Assembly (NCBI GenBank): GCA_003211135.1
Contig: QCTN01000003.1
Location: 1-64,000, forward strand
Direction: 5' to 3'
DNA from: Prochlorococcus sp. AG-673-L20
Lineage (GTDB): Bacteria; Cyanobacteriota; Cyanobacteriia; PCC-6307; Cyanobiaceae
DNA length: 64,000 bases
The position numbers and the translations under genes are program-made. This document shows positions 9,625-19,505 of the stretch, piece by piece (positions within the stretch are counted from its first letter, which is position 1; every line of letters begins with the position of its first letter). A model generated the notes under the pieces. The model was not told where the DNA came from. It saw only the letters and a program-made list of their open reading frames with translations, and did not search any database.

Positions 9625-10407
9625 ATGTCTTTTAGCCAAAAATATTTTCAAGAAAATGATATATCGATAAAAGACAAAAAACTAAAATATTATTTATCTC
9701 CTACTCTTCTAAAAAATAACTTTAAACATGGTTTTTTTAACAAAACAAGTTCTGAAATCAATCTATCACTTTTATCAAATCGTCTTAATTTAAATAATAA
9801 GAATTGCATTTTAAATCAAATTCACAGTAATCAAATAATTTTCGGATCAAAGACTCAAGAGAAGGAGAGAGTTGAGGCTGATGGAATAGTTTGCGATAAA
9901 CATAATCAAAATTTATGGATATACACCGCAGATTGTATGCCGATTTTATTTGCTGACAAAACAAAAAGAATTGTTGCTGCATTGCATTGTGGAAGAAAGG
10001 GGTTAGAAAATAATATAATAAAAAATCTTATCAAAATCTTTTATTATAAAGGTTGTTTAAAAGAAGATATCCTTGTAGCTATAGGGCCATCTATATCAAA
10101 AGAACATTATCTAATAGATAAAGAAACTTTACAAGATTTTCATAAGAAAGTTGCTTCAAATGAACAAATTTCATTCTCAGATTCTAAGGGGAATATATTA
10201 AATTATAAAGATTTAGAAAAATTAAAAAGGAACGATTCAATTCCTTTAAACCTAAAAAAATATGCTCATATTCAGCTTTTAAAAGAAAATATATCAAATA
10301 CAAATATTGATATCTCTAACTTATGCACATATGAATCAAATCATAACTTTTATTCCTGGAGAAGATCTAAAACATATTCACGTCAATGGAATTTTATAAG
10401 TTCTTAG
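9625..10407 (+). CDS. Laccase-domain (PgeF/YfiH) family protein
   Basis: 260 residues. The family's Cys/His zinc or purine site is present: the NQIHSNQI segment near residue 70, the ADGIVCDKH and YTADCMPIL motifs near 88-115, and the ALHCGRKGLENNI motif near 120. Family members act as purine nucleoside phosphorylase/adenosine deaminase or as a peptidoglycan-editing hydrolase, despite the older name polyphenol oxidase. The ATG lies 10 nt after the Tab2 stop, so it is probably cotranscribed with the two RNA-binding genes. Base composition and protein (Asn/Lys/Ile-rich) are typical of this genome. Confidence 0.85.
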   Translation: MSFSQKYFQENDISIKDKKLKYYLSPTLLKNNFKHGFFNKTSSEINLSLLSNRLNLNNKNCILNQIHSNQIIFGSKTQEKERVEADGIVCDKHNQNLWIYTADCMPILFADKTKRIVAALHCGRKGLENNIIKNLIKIFYYKGCLKEDILVAIGPSISKEHYLIDKETLQDFHKKVASNEQISFSDSKGNILNYKDLEKLKRNDSIPLNLKKYAHIQLLKENISNTNIDISNLCTYESNHNFYSWRRSKTYSRQWNFISS

Positions 10408-10413
10408 CCAACT

Positions 10414-10767
10414 TTAATTTTGACAGGTCTCTTTTGATAAATTTTTTGCAATTAATATCTCTGACATTTCTTTTGTTTCATTAATATCGTAAACCTTAGC
10501 TATTAATATATTTTCTTTGAAACCAATAGGTTTTATTTTTACTTTACTTCCTCTCGGAAATTCTTTTTTAAGTAGATTTAAAGCAATTTTTTCATCATCT
10601 TCGTTGTTAATTTCGACACAAAATAATTTGATTGCAAGATCTCTATTTTGATCTCCTACTAAAATACTATTCGAATTATTTATCTGAAGAATTTCGGCAG
10701 AATAAGTTCTAATTGGATATAAAACAACAAGAAAAAAAATAATTAAAAACGAAGTTATTTTATTCAA
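10414..10767 (-). CDS. Small exported SNase-like protein, probably inactive
   Basis: 117 residues from a TTG start. Residues 1-23 form a signal peptide (basic start, hydrophobic run, cleavage likely after TYSA). The mature part, ILQINNSNSILVGDQ then LAIKLFCVEINNEDDEKIA and FPRGSKVKIKP, resembles the first half of a staphylococcal-nuclease fold. The Arg expected before the 'xCVD' strand is Lys here, and the C-terminal half of the fold is missing or very short, so nuclease activity is doubtful. The resemblance is my reading by eye. It converges on the laccase-domain gene with a 6-nt gap. Confidence 0.55.
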   Translation of the reverse strand: MNKITSFLIIFFLVVLYPIRTYSAEILQINNSNSILVGDQNRDLAIKLFCVEINNEDDEKIALNLLKKEFPRGSKVKIKPIGFKENILIAKVYDINETKEMSEILIAKNLSKETCQN

Positions 10768-10824
10768 TTTAAGTATCTAATTTAATTTGGTTAATCATCT
10801 AAAGTTTGAATATTTGTACAAAAA

Positions 10825-12585
10825 TCAGCTTTTACTGTTAACGTAACCAACCATTTGAGCATTACTTTTACCTGGAGGAACCATTGGATAACAATTTTCA
10901 CCTCTTCTTACTCGAACATTAATTAAGGCTGGTCCATCAAAATCTAAAGCAGATTTAAACTCATTTAATAGTTGTTTCCTCTCTGAAATTAAGAACCCTT
11001 TTACTCCAAAGGATTCTGCGAGTTTAACGAAATCGGGTTCTCCACAACTCATATCAGAAGAAGAGTACCTTTCATCATAAAAGCTTTCTTGCCACTGTCT
11101 TACCATACCCTGCCAGCGATTATTTATGATCACTAATTTAATATTTAAACCATATTGAGATAGAGTACCTAATTCTTGTATATTCATCAAAACACTTGCA
11201 TCTCCAGCTATGCAGATAACTTCCTTATTGGGCAGAGCAGCCTTTACTCCCATGGCTGCAGGCAATCCAAAGCCCATTGTTCCTAAACCAGCACTACTAA
11301 TCCATCTTCTCGGAGCATTCCTTAGATACTGAGCAGCCCACATTTGATGTTGACCTACATCAGTTGTGATGTAGGCTTCAGGAGAAAATTCCCTTACTTT
11401 CAAAAGGACTTCTTGAGGATAAATTTCCCCTTCCTGCGGAGGAACAAATAAAGGATGCTTATTTTTCCAAAAATTAATTTTTTCTAGCCAATTTTTTGTA
11501 TTACAGGTTTTATTTATAAAAGATTTTTCATTGATTTTTGAAAGAGCTTTAGCCACATCCGAAACAATAGCAACATCAACACGTCTATTTTTATTAACTT
11601 CTGCAGGATCTATATCAATATGAATAACCTTTGCAGATGGAGCGAATGTATCTAATTTCCCTGTAACCCTATCATCAAATCTCGCTCCTACAGCAATCAA
11701 AAGATCACATTCCGTGACTGCAAAGTTTGCATATGCTGTTCCATGCATTCCCAACATTCCTACTGATAAGTCATCCCTTTCGTCAAAGACCCCTTTTCCC
11801 ATTAATGTAGTTGTTACTGGAATTTGATAATTATTAGCTAAGGTTTCTACTTCTTCATGAGCACCTGAAGATATTGCTCCACCACCTACATATAACAAAG
11901 GTCTTGAAGATTCTTGAATCAATTTAATAGCCTGGTTGATATCAGAGCCGTTTATTTCTCCATTCCTTTTAAAACCCTTAGGAATAATCTCACCAGGTAA
12001 AATTCTTTCATAATTAAAAAATTCTTGCCCTACATCTTTTGGTATATCAATTAAAACTGGGCCAGGCCTTCCAGAAGAAGCAATAAAAAACGCCTCTGAG
12101 ACTACTTTTGCAATATCAGAAGGATCTCTTACTACCCATGAGTGTTTAACGATAGGGAGTGTAATTCCAAAAATGTCAGTCTCTTGAAAAGCATCCGTTC
12201 CTATTGCAGGCCTTGGAACTTGGCCAGTAACTACTACCAATGGAACTGAATCCATTTGAGCTGTTGCAATACCAGTTACTAAATTGGTAGCCCCTGGACC
12301 TGAAGTTCCGAAACAGACCCCTACCTCACCTGTTGACCTGGCATATCCATCTGCAGCATGGGAGCCTCCCTGCTCATGTCTAACCATGTAGTGTTTTAAC
12401 CATCCATCATTTTCTGCTTTATGTACTGCATCATAAATAGGGAGTATAGCGCCTCCTGGATAACCAAAAATGACTTTTACACCATGGACTTTTAGTGAAT
12501 CCATTAATGCTTCTGCACCTGTGATCCATATGGGGTAATTTTTTTCTGAATCACCTTTTGATAAAGGTGTCGAAGTAAGGGTCAC
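10825..12585 (-). CDS. ilvB: Acetolactate synthase large subunit
   Basis: 586 residues, the full ThDP-dependent enzyme. It condenses two pyruvates, or pyruvate and 2-oxobutyrate, in branched-chain amino acid synthesis. Visible are the GYPGGAILP motif with the following catalytic-Glu domain (HMVRHEQGG) at the N-terminus, the central FAD-binding domain ([14 protein letters not shown]), and the C-terminal ThDP motif starting [12 protein letters not shown] and ending in NN. The start is a GTG; the first 20 residues are variable. The regulatory subunit gene ilvN is not in this window, as is usual in cyanobacteria where the two are unlinked. Confidence 0.97.
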   Translation of the reverse strand: MTLTSTPLSKGDSEKNYPIWITGAEALMDSLKVHGVKVIFGYPGGAILPIYDAVHKAENDGWLKHYMVRHEQGGSHAADGYARSTGEVGVCFGTSGPGATNLVTGIATAQMDSVPLVVVTGQVPRPAIGTDAFQETDIFGITLPIVKHSWVVRDPSDIAKVVSEAFFIASSGRPGPVLIDIPKDVGQEFFNYERILPGEIIPKGFKRNGEINGSDINQAIKLIQESSRPLLYVGGGAISSGAHEEVETLANNYQIPVTTTLMGKGVFDERDDLSVGMLGMHGTAYANFAVTECDLLIAVGARFDDRVTGKLDTFAPSAKVIHIDIDPAEVNKNRRVDVAIVSDVAKALSKINEKSFINKTCNTKNWLEKINFWKNKHPLFVPPQEGEIYPQEVLLKVREFSPEAYITTDVGQHQMWAAQYLRNAPRRWISSAGLGTMGFGLPAAMGVKAALPNKEVICIAGDASVLMNIQELGTLSQYGLNIKLVIINNRWQGMVRQWQESFYDERYSSSDMSCGEPDFVKLAESFGVKGFLISERKQLLNEFKSALDFDGPALINVRVRRGENCYPMVPPGKSNAQMVGYVNSKS

Positions 12586-12716
12586 TAATGAAAATAAATC
12601 TATTTAAATACTAAACTTAATTAAATAATTTTGCCCATTTTATAAACGTAATGTCAGAAATTACTTAGAAAATAAATAACCCTTATGTTGTTTTATTTTT
12701 TTAAGTAATATGTAAT

Positions 12717-13892
12717 TCATAAAATACCTAATTTATGAAGAGGTCCAGAGCCTGAGATAAGTTCAATAAAAAGTATAAGGAAGACGATCATAGCAACCCT
12801 TCCGTTCCAGACTTCTGAACTATTATTCCAACCCCATTGCCATTTTTCCTGAGGGTAAAGTTTAACTTTCTCAGGCAACTCAGAAGCTTTCTCTATATTA
12901 ACAATCGGTCCATCTAGGCAAGAAACAACTAGATCACTAAGACCCTCAATAAAAGTAGGGTGTGTATTTAAGGCTTTCACCCTCCTGAAATTAACAATAC
13001 CTGCTTTCTCAGCAATTTCTTTATATTCAATGTCAATTTCCTGTAAAGTTTCAATATGTTCTCCTACGAAACTTATGGGGACTACAATCAAATCATTTAC
13101 TTTAGCTTTCCCAAGATCTGTCAATACTTCTTCTGTGTAAGGTTTTAACCATTCAACTGGGCCTACCCTACTTTGATAAGACAAGGTGTAAGAATTGGTA
13201 TGACCTAAATATTTTTCAAGTTCATCGATAATTAATAGTGAACAATCCTCAATTTGTTCTTTATATGGATCTCCTGCTTCCTCTACATAACTTTTTGGAA
13301 CACCATGAGCGGTAAAAAAGATATGTGCACTATCAGGCGATTCACAAAGTGAAATCTGTTCCGAAATTAGCTCAACCATAGATTTTAAGTAGCCTGATTG
13401 ACTAAACCAATTTCTTATACATCTCATTGGGATTTTTTTAAACTCAGAATCTGAGTCTCTTAATTTTTTTAATTCTCGAAAGCTCGAACCACTTGTACTT
13501 ATAGAAAAGTGTGGGTACAGAGGTAATACGACAATTTGATCTACTCCATCTGCTTTCATATCAGCGATGGCTGATTCTGTGAAAGGATGCCAGTATCTCA
13601 TAGCTATATAAGTTGTGACATTTAAACCTTTATCTCTTAATTTGCTTTGTAATTCTCTAGCTTGTTGTTCTGTAATCCTTCTAATAGGAGATCCGCCACC
13701 TATTGAAAGGTAAGCTTGTTGTGAAGTAGTACTTCTAAGTGTACTTATTAACCATGCTAAAGGTTTCTGAAATGCTGGGACAGGAAGCCTAATTATTTCA
13801 GGATCAGAAAATAAATTATATAAAAATGGACCAACATCAGTAATCCTTTCAGGGCCCCCAAGATTCATTAATAAGACGCCTATTTTTTCCAT
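12717..13892 (-). CDS. hemH: Ferrochelatase with C-terminal chlorophyll-binding helix
   Basis: 391 residues. Residues 1-320 are a normal ferrochelatase that inserts Fe2+ into protoporphyrin IX, with GGGSPIRR and the catalytic-His motif [15 protein letters not shown] visible. The last 40 residues add a linker and a transmembrane helix with the LHC/CAB motif ([18 protein letters not shown]), as known for cyanobacterial and plastid HemH. The tail is thought to bind pigment and help membrane attachment or regulation of the heme/chlorophyll branch. The same WNGR-A motif recurs in the hli gene at 62797-62979. It is divergent from the tyrosine recombinase across 65 nt. Confidence 0.97.
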   Translation of the reverse strand: MEKIGVLLMNLGGPERITDVGPFLYNLFSDPEIIRLPVPAFQKPLAWLISTLRSTTSQQAYLSIGGGSPIRRITEQQARELQSKLRDKGLNVTTYIAMRYWHPFTESAIADMKADGVDQIVVLPLYPHFSISTSGSSFRELKKLRDSDSEFKKIPMRCIRNWFSQSGYLKSMVELISEQISLCESPDSAHIFFTAHGVPKSYVEEAGDPYKEQIEDCSLLIIDELEKYLGHTNSYTLSYQSRVGPVEWLKPYTEEVLTDLGKAKVNDLIVVPISFVGEHIETLQEIDIEYKEIAEKAGIVNFRRVKALNTHPTFIEGLSDLVVSCLDGPIVNIEKASELPEKVKLYPQEKWQWGWNNSSEVWNGRVAMIVFLILFIELISGSGPLHKLGIL

Positions 13893-13957
13893 TTAAATTT
13901 TATGGAGATTGAAAATAAACATTGGAAACGTCATTATAAATGTAATTATATAAGTTA

Positions 13958-15136
13958 ATGAACGTAATTCAGGAAATTAATAATGTCAATGATAAATTTG
14001 CTACTGAAGGAAGCAAACTTAGAATTGAAAAAAGAGGGGAGAAATTAAACATTAGAGGTTCGTTACCTTCAAAAAATAATAAAAATAATTTTACGGTTCA
14101 ACGAATATCTCTTGGACTCAAAGCGGATTTTAATGGCTTAGAAGAAGCTAAGAAAAAATTACAATTGATAACTTTGCAATTAGAATTAAATCAATTTGAT
14201 TGGATCAATTGGGTAAAAGTTTCTGATAAGAGGGAAATAAAAGAAGAATTTAAATTTTTAACCAGACTTAATGATTTTGAGAAATATTTTTTTAGGGAGA
14301 ATAAAAACGAATATTTAACAAGCACTAGGAAAACAACTTGGAGAAGCTCTTATAAGCCTTACCTTAAGAGAATGATATCCATTCAAAATGGTACGAATAC
14401 TGAAAATTTAGATAATATTTTTATAACTACATTAAAAACCTATAAAGAAGGGAGCAGAAGCAGAAAACAATGCGCGACATCCCTTAGTGTTTTAGCAAAA
14501 TTTTTAGAATATAAACTTCCTGAAGATTGGAAATTAATGGCTAAAGGATATGGTCTAAAGAAAGCAAGCTTTAGGGACCTTCCTACTGACGAGATCATTG
14601 AAAATCTATGGGAAAACATTCCAAACAAATCATGGAAATATGTTTTCGGGCTTATGGCTACATATGGTTTAAGAAATCATGAAGTATTTTTTTGTGACTT
14701 AAGCTCCTTAACTAATCATGGAGACAAAATTATTAGAGTTTTGCCTACTACTAAAACAGGAGAACATCAGGTTTGGCCCTTTCATCCTAAATGGATAGAT
14801 AAATTTGAACTTTATAAATTAGGCAAACAACCAGAATTACTTCCAAAAATTAATAGAGATCTTAGAGTTACAACTTTGCAAAATATTGGAAAAAAAATAA
14901 CTGATCAATTTAAACGTTATTCCCTTAAAATCAAACCTTATGACTTAAGACATGCGTGGGCAGTTAGGACGATTTTCTATGATCTACCTGATACAGTTGC
15001 AGCAAGAATGATGGGACATTCCGTTAGCCTACATACCCAAACTTACCATCACTGGATAACAAAAAGAGATCAACAACAAGCGGTAAATAATGCACTTTCA
15101 AAATATAAAAAACGTGAAGTTTTTAAAACACTATAA
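13958..15136 (+). CDS. Solitary tyrosine recombinase (phage-integrase family)
   Basis: 392 residues. The catalytic residues can be placed in the C-terminal half: Arg239 (YGLRNHEVFF), a Lys in TTKTGEH about 261, Arg331 in YDLRHAW, His354 in MMGHS and Tyr363 in TYHHW. The position usually His before LR is Tyr, a common variant. The N-terminal half (about 1-200) is Lys/Asn-rich and probably the arm and core-binding part. No excisionase, phage gene, tRNA or repeat pair is nearby, and base composition matches the neighbours. It therefore looks like a resident, possibly domesticated enzyme rather than part of a prophage. Its target site is unknown. cobO follows after 20 nt. Confidence 0.85.
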   Translation: MNVIQEINNVNDKFATEGSKLRIEKRGEKLNIRGSLPSKNNKNNFTVQRISLGLKADFNGLEEAKKKLQLITLQLELNQFDWINWVKVSDKREIKEEFKFLTRLNDFEKYFFRENKNEYLTSTRKTTWRSSYKPYLKRMISIQNGTNTENLDNIFITTLKTYKEGSRSRKQCATSLSVLAKFLEYKLPEDWKLMAKGYGLKKASFRDLPTDEIIENLWENIPNKSWKYVFGLMATYGLRNHEVFFCDLSSLTNHGDKIIRVLPTTKTGEHQVWPFHPKWIDKFELYKLGKQPELLPKINRDLRVTTLQNIGKKITDQFKRYSLKIKPYDLRHAWAVRTIFYDLPDTVAARMMGHSVSLHTQTYHHWITKRDQQQAVNNALSKYKKREVFKTL

Positions 15137-15156
15137 TCTGAGTTAAAAGTTATTTT

Positions 15157-15852
15157 ATGGCTGATGAGAAACAACCCTTTTCAAGAAATATAACTAGTCT
15201 TGATATTCAGGCTAAAGAACTTGGGATAGGAGGAAAGTTATCTCCTGAAACTGATGAGAGTCTTTATAAGAAAAGAATGCAAAAAAGAAAAGAAGTTCAA
15301 TCAAAAAGATTACAAGTAAGAAAAACAAAAAAAGGTTTATTAATTGTTTTCACTGGAAATGGTAAAGGGAAAACAACTGCCTCTTTAGGAATGGCTTTAA
15401 GAACTATTGGACATGGTCATAAAGTGGCTATTATTCAATTTATTAAAGGCGGTTGGACTACTGGTGAAGAAAAAGCCCTTAAAAATTTATCATCGAATAT
15501 TTATTGGCGTGCATTAGGAGAGGGATTTACTTGGGAAACACAAGATAGAGAAAGGGATGAAAAATTAGTTAAAGAAGCTTGGCAAATAGCTAAAAGATTT
15601 ATTACAGATGAATCATATAAACTTATAATCCTTGATGAAATTAATATCGCAACTAAACTTGGTTATCTTTCTCCAGAAGAAATAATTAAGTTTATAAAAA
15701 GTCTAAATAAAAGAAAAAATCACATAGTTTTAACTGGAAGAGGAGCTTCCGAATTAATCATTAATCAAGCTGATCTGGTAACCGAGATGAAATTAATTAG
15801 GCATCCTTTTAAAGAACAAGGCATAAAAGCTCAAGCGTGTGTGGAGTTTTAG
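15157..15852 (+). CDS. cobO: Cob(I)alamin/cobinamide adenosyltransferase (CobO/BtuR type)
   Basis: 231 residues. It adenosylates cob(I)alamin or cob(I)yrinic acid a,c-diamide with ATP, a late step of B12 synthesis. The CobA-type P-loop GNGKGKTT is at 67-74 after a basic N-terminal extension of some 55 residues; IIQFIKGGWTTGE and LIILDEINIA (Walker-B-like) follow, and VLTGRGA precedes the C-terminal helix. A second cobalamin gene, cobK, lies at 33281-34090. The gene is 20 nt downstream of the recombinase and probably read through from it. A hairpin with a T-run follows. Confidence 0.94.
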   Translation: MADEKQPFSRNITSLDIQAKELGIGGKLSPETDESLYKKRMQKRKEVQSKRLQVRKTKKGLLIVFTGNGKGKTTASLGMALRTIGHGHKVAIIQFIKGGWTTGEEKALKNLSSNIYWRALGEGFTWETQDRERDEKLVKEAWQIAKRFITDESYKLIILDEINIATKLGYLSPEEIIKFIKSLNKRKNHIVLTGRGASELIINQADLVTEMKLIRHPFKEQGIKAQACVEF

Positions 15853-15872
15853 AATTTCAAAGAAATTTTTTT
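15853..15872 (+). terminator. Rho-independent-like terminator after cobO
   Basis: AATTTC (15853-15858), loop AAA, GAAATT (15862-15867) and five further T's directly after the cobO stop. The stem is AT-only apart from one GC pair, so it is weak, but position and T-run are right. Confidence 0.4.
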
Positions 15873-15978
15873 GTTTTCTGTTTTTCGATTGAGAATTGTT
15901 TAAAGACGCAAGCATTATCATCCTAAAAAAGAAATTCTGTATATTTACTTGCTAAGGTCATAAAAGTATGATTATTGA

Positions 15979-16683
15979 ATGACTTACAAAAGAGTACTTT
16001 TAAAGCTTAGTGGTGAAGCACTAATGGGAGATAAACCTTATGGCATAGACCCTGCGATAGTTCAATCAATAGCTGAAGATGTTGAAAGGGTAATTGCAAA
16101 TAAAGTTCAGCTTGCAATTGTTGTTGGTGGTGGCAACATATTTAGAGGACTAAAAGGTTCTGCTGATGGTATGGACAGAGCAACAGCTGATTATGTCGGA
16201 ATGTTAGCAACGGTGATGAATGCAATTTCCCTTCAAGATGGATTAGAGAGAGTTGGGGTTGAAACTAGAGTACAAACCGCGATAGAGATGCAAGAAATTG
16301 CCGAACCTTATATTAGAAGAAGAGCTATGAGACATCTAGAGAAAGGAAGAGTTGTAGTTTTCGGAGGTGGTTGTGGAAATCCATTTTTCACTACTGATAC
16401 TACTGCTGCTTTGAGAGCCGCCGAAATAAATGCTGAAGTTGTCATGAAGGCGACAAAAGTTGACGGAGTTTATGATCGTGATCCCCATAAATTTGAAGAA
16501 GCAAAAAAATACTCATCTCTAACTTACCAACAAGTTCTAAGTGATGAAATCGCTGTAATGGACAGTACTGCCATTGCTCTATGCAAAGATAATAATATTC
16601 CAATTATGGTTTTTGATATTTTTAAAAAAGGGAATATTTCAAGAGCTGTTGCCGGAGAGTCTATAGGCTCTTTAATAAGTTAA
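15979..16683 (+). CDS. pyrH: UMP kinase
   Basis: 234 residues, the normal bacterial hexameric UMP kinase of the amino-acid-kinase fold; phosphorylates UMP to UDP. Typical blocks are [14 protein letters not shown] at the start, [10 protein letters not shown] near 50-59, the [12 protein letters not shown] region and [14 protein letters not shown]. The ATG at 15979 is preceded by another ATG 10 nt upstream out of frame; the conserved start favours 15979. It is followed 28 nt later by frr, the classic pyrH-frr pair that joins nucleotide supply and ribosome recycling. Confidence 0.97.
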   Translation: MTYKRVLLKLSGEALMGDKPYGIDPAIVQSIAEDVERVIANKVQLAIVVGGGNIFRGLKGSADGMDRATADYVGMLATVMNAISLQDGLERVGVETRVQTAIEMQEIAEPYIRRRAMRHLEKGRVVVFGGGCGNPFFTTDTTAALRAAEINAEVVMKATKVDGVYDRDPHKFEEAKKYSSLTYQQVLSDEIAVMDSTAIALCKDNNIPIMVFDIFKKGNISRAVAGESIGSLIS

Positions 16684-16711
16684 AACTCATTTAAGTTAAT
16701 TATTTCTAATC

Positions 16712-17260
16712 ATGAAAGAACAAGAAATTCAATCGAGTATGAACAAAAGTGTTGAAGCCACTCAAAGAAACTTTAATACTATTAGGACGGGGAGAGCTAA
16801 CACATCATTATTAGACAGAATTAGTGTTGAGTATTATGGAGCAGAAACTCCCATTAAATCACTTGCCTCAATAGCAACTATCGATTCACAAACAATTTCA
16901 ATACAACCATTTGATATTTCTTCCTTACAAACTATTGAAAAAGCAATCTCAGTTAGTGATTTAGGTATCACCCCCAATAATGATGGGAAGGTGATAAGAA
17001 TAAATGTCCCACCATTAACTGAGGAAAGAAGAAAAGAGTTTTGCAAGTTAGCTTCAAAATATGCAGAGGAGGGTAAAGTAGCTCTAAGAAATATTAGAAG
17101 GGATGCTGTTGACAAAGAGAAGAAAGATGAAAAGGAAGGTTTAATATCAAAAGATTTATCAAGAGATAATCAATTAGAAATACAAAAATTTACTGACAAA
17201 TATATTTCTTTAATAGAAACTAAATTATCTGAAAAGGAGAAAGAAATTCTAAAAGTTTGA
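16712..17260 (+). CDS. frr: Ribosome recycling factor
   Basis: 182 residues, standard length. With EF-G it splits the post-termination ribosome. Visible family blocks are the [14 protein letters not shown] region with the conserved RTGRA motif (about 21-30), [11 protein letters not shown] and a C-terminal helix with NIRRDA. Together they form the two-domain L-shaped fold. Its TGA stop overlaps the TTG start of the next gene (TTGA at 17257-17260), so the downstream reductase is likely translationally coupled. Confidence 0.97.
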   Translation: MKEQEIQSSMNKSVEATQRNFNTIRTGRANTSLLDRISVEYYGAETPIKSLASIATIDSQTISIQPFDISSLQTIEKAISVSDLGITPNNDGKVIRINVPPLTEERRKEFCKLASKYAEEGKVALRNIRRDAVDKEKKDEKEGLISKDLSRDNQLEIQKFTDKYISLIETKLSEKEKEILKV

Positions 17261-18390
17261 AGGAATTCGACACTATAATTGTGGGAGGAGGTCTCTCAGG
17301 ATCTTCTACAGCGCTTAATTTATCAAAAAAAGGTTACTCCGTGTTAATTATAGAGAAGGAGGAATCAGAAAATATTAAGCCGTGCGCAGGTGGAATGGCA
17401 TCCTCAATGAAAAAATATCTTCCGTTAGATATAGATCAATCAATAGAATCTAAAATTAGGAATGTTGAATTCAGATGGAAGTCATCTGACAATGTTGTTG
17501 CCGACCTTAGTGGTGAATCACCTTTTTGGATAATTAGAAGAGAAATATTAGATAAATTAATACTTAATGATGCTCTAAAATATGGCAGTGAGATAGTAAG
17601 ACCAGCACAGGCCGAAAAAATAACGCAACAAAATAAGACTTGGTTAATAAAATGCAGTAATAAAGTTACATATAAATCTAAATTTCTTGTTATTGCCGAC
17701 GGTTCACAATCTAAATGGGCTGGATATTTCAACTTAGGTCCAAGAAAGCCAAAATTTGCTAATACTATCGCCTTGAGGTTAAAAGGATTAGGTAATATTC
17801 CTAAAGATTCAGTTAGATTTGAGTTTGGATTTGTTAAGTATGGATTTGCTTGGGCATTTCCATTAAAAGATAGTGTAAATATTGGCTTAGGAACTTTTAT
17901 AAACAATAAACTTCTAGAAAATAAAGACCTCAATAAGAAAGTAATAAAAAGTTTCGGATTTGAAGATTCATCTTTTAAGGTGGTTCATAAAAAGCTAAGA
18001 ATTTGGAATGGTCTAAACAAGATCAATGGGGAAAGGGTGATTGCGGTGGGAGATGCAGCCTCACTTTGCGATCCGTTTTTGGCCGAAGGTATTAGACCTT
18101 CTCTAATTAGTAGTCATTTTGCTGCAGAAAGTATTGACCAATGTTTGTCTAGAAATAATAATAATTTAAATAATTACTCAATAAGTATCAATAATGAATG
18201 GGGGAAATCCATGGCATGGGGGAAGAGAATTGCTCAAATCTTTTATAGATTCCCAAAAACCGGCTATCAACTAGGTGTCAAACGAAAAACAGCCCCTAAA
18301 AGAATTGCTCAAATATTATCTGGTCAAATGAATTATGAAGATATCGCTATGAGAGTTATAAAGAGACTTTTAACCAAAAGTAAAGATTAA
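17257..18390 (+). CDS. Geranylgeranyl-reductase-family FAD oxidoreductase
   Basis: 377 residues. The FAD motif [16 protein letters not shown] is at about 7-22, and the second FAD motif [16 protein letters not shown] is near 265-280. These mark the ChlP-related flavoprotein family, which saturates isoprenoid chains (chlorophyll phytol, archaeal-type lipids). The protein is shorter and more divergent than a typical ChlP, and cyanobacteria usually carry a paralogue like this besides true chlP, so the substrate is open. The start is a TTG inside the frr stop; the next Met is well inside the FAD motif, so the TTG is the only sensible start. Confidence 0.8.
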   Translation: MKEFDTIIVGGGLSGSSTALNLSKKGYSVLIIEKEESENIKPCAGGMASSMKKYLPLDIDQSIESKIRNVEFRWKSSDNVVADLSGESPFWIIRREILDKLILNDALKYGSEIVRPAQAEKITQQNKTWLIKCSNKVTYKSKFLVIADGSQSKWAGYFNLGPRKPKFANTIALRLKGLGNIPKDSVRFEFGFVKYGFAWAFPLKDSVNIGLGTFINNKLLENKDLNKKVIKSFGFEDSSFKVVHKKLRIWNGLNKINGERVIAVGDAASLCDPFLAEGIRPSLISSHFAAESIDQCLSRNNNNLNNYSISINNEWGKSMAWGKRIAQIFYRFPKTGYQLGVKRKTAPKRIAQILSGQMNYEDIAMRVIKRLLTKSKD

Positions 18391-18412
18391 TTTTATATTA
18401 ATAAAATGAAAT

Positions 18413-19414
18413 CTAAGTTGCCGAAATTAATTTTTGATTATTAATTTCTGAGAGTCTTTTTAATAACAACTCTTCTAATTCTTCTATTGCTTTGCTGAAG
18501 CCTGTTATTCCTTCGCTAAGCTTTTCACTTGCCATTTGATCCTCTAACATACTTAATCTAAAGTCTTTCTCATCAAATTTGTAGTCAATAGAATTCTTGA
18601 TTTGAGTATCTTCATCTAATTTTTTAATTAATTCTCCCTCCTCTCTATTAAGTTCATCTAAAAATTTTGGCGCAATAGTTAAAAGGTCACATCCTGCTAA
18701 TTCTTTTATTTCATCTACATTTCTAAAGCTTGCACCCATTACTTCAGTTTTAAATCCTTTTTCTTTAAAATAATTATAAATTTTGGTTACTGATATAACC
18801 CCTGGATCTTCACACCCTGAAAAATTATCTTTGCCAGTTTTTGCTTTATGCCAATCCAATATTCGCCCCACGAAAGGGGAGATTAAGGTAATTTTTGCAT
18901 TAGCACAGGTTACAGCTTGGCAGAAGTTAAAAAGTAAAGTTAAATTGCATTTAATACCTTCTTTTTCTAAAATTTCAGCTGCCTGAATTCCTTCCCAAGT
19001 TGAAGCGATCTTAATCAAAATTCTTTCTTTATCTATTCCAAAACTTTTATAATGATTTATTAACTTTCTTGCTTTTCTAACTGTTGCTTCAGTATCAAAA
19101 CTTAGTCTTGCATCAACTTCTGTAGATACTCTTCCTGAAATAAGTTTAAGAATCTCCTTGCCAAAATATACTGATACCTGATCAATAGTCTCTTTAATTA
19201 ATTCACTTTCAGAAAAGCCATCCGCTAGGGATTTTCTTGAACTTTCCAAAGCTTGATCTATTAATTTTATGTAATCAGGATTCTTAGCCGCAGCCAATAT
19301 TAGTGATGGATTAGTAGTGGCATCTCTAGGTTGAAATTTTTTAATTGCATCTAAATCTCCAGTATCAGCAACAACAACAGTAATAGAAGATAATTGCTCT
19401 AAAATTGATTTCAT
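18413..19414 (-). CDS. tal: Transaldolase
   Basis: 333 residues, class TalB-like. It moves a dihydroxyacetone unit between sedoheptulose-7-P and glyceraldehyde-3-P in the pentose phosphate pathway. The Schiff-base Lys135 sits in [12 protein letters not shown], Asp17 in VVADTGD, and the TTNPSL motif at 33-38 is intact. About 20 C-terminal residues extend beyond the barrel. In Prochlorococcus this pathway runs mainly at night, and cyanophages bring their own small transaldolase; this chromosomal one is the long form. It converges on the geranylgeranyl-reductase-like gene with a 22-nt gap. Confidence 0.96.
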   Translation of the reverse strand: MKSILEQLSSITVVVADTGDLDAIKKFQPRDATTNPSLILAAAKNPDYIKLIDQALESSRKSLADGFSESELIKETIDQVSVYFGKEILKLISGRVSTEVDARLSFDTEATVRKARKLINHYKSFGIDKERILIKIASTWEGIQAAEILEKEGIKCNLTLLFNFCQAVTCANAKITLISPFVGRILDWHKAKTGKDNFSGCEDPGVISVTKIYNYFKEKGFKTEVMGASFRNVDEIKELAGCDLLTIAPKFLDELNREEGELIKKLDEDTQIKNSIDYKFDEKDFRLSMLEDQMASEKLSEGITGFSKAIEELEELLLKRLSEINNQKLISAT

Positions 19415-19505
19415 GTCTAGATAACCATATTTCCTTTTAGGTTAGCTTCAATTCCAAACGAAATCATTAAATAATGAACTAATTAACTAAAAAACCATAA
19501 TTATT

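Noticed and set aside
13958-15136. Prophage or genomic island around the recombinase
   Set aside because: Neighbours are housekeeping genes (hemH, cobO, pyrH), there is no tRNA or repeat pair, and composition is unchanged.
17436-17933. 165-codon open frame antisense to the geranylgeranyl-reductase-like gene
   Set aside because: The sense-strand protein has FAD motifs throughout; the antisense product has none.
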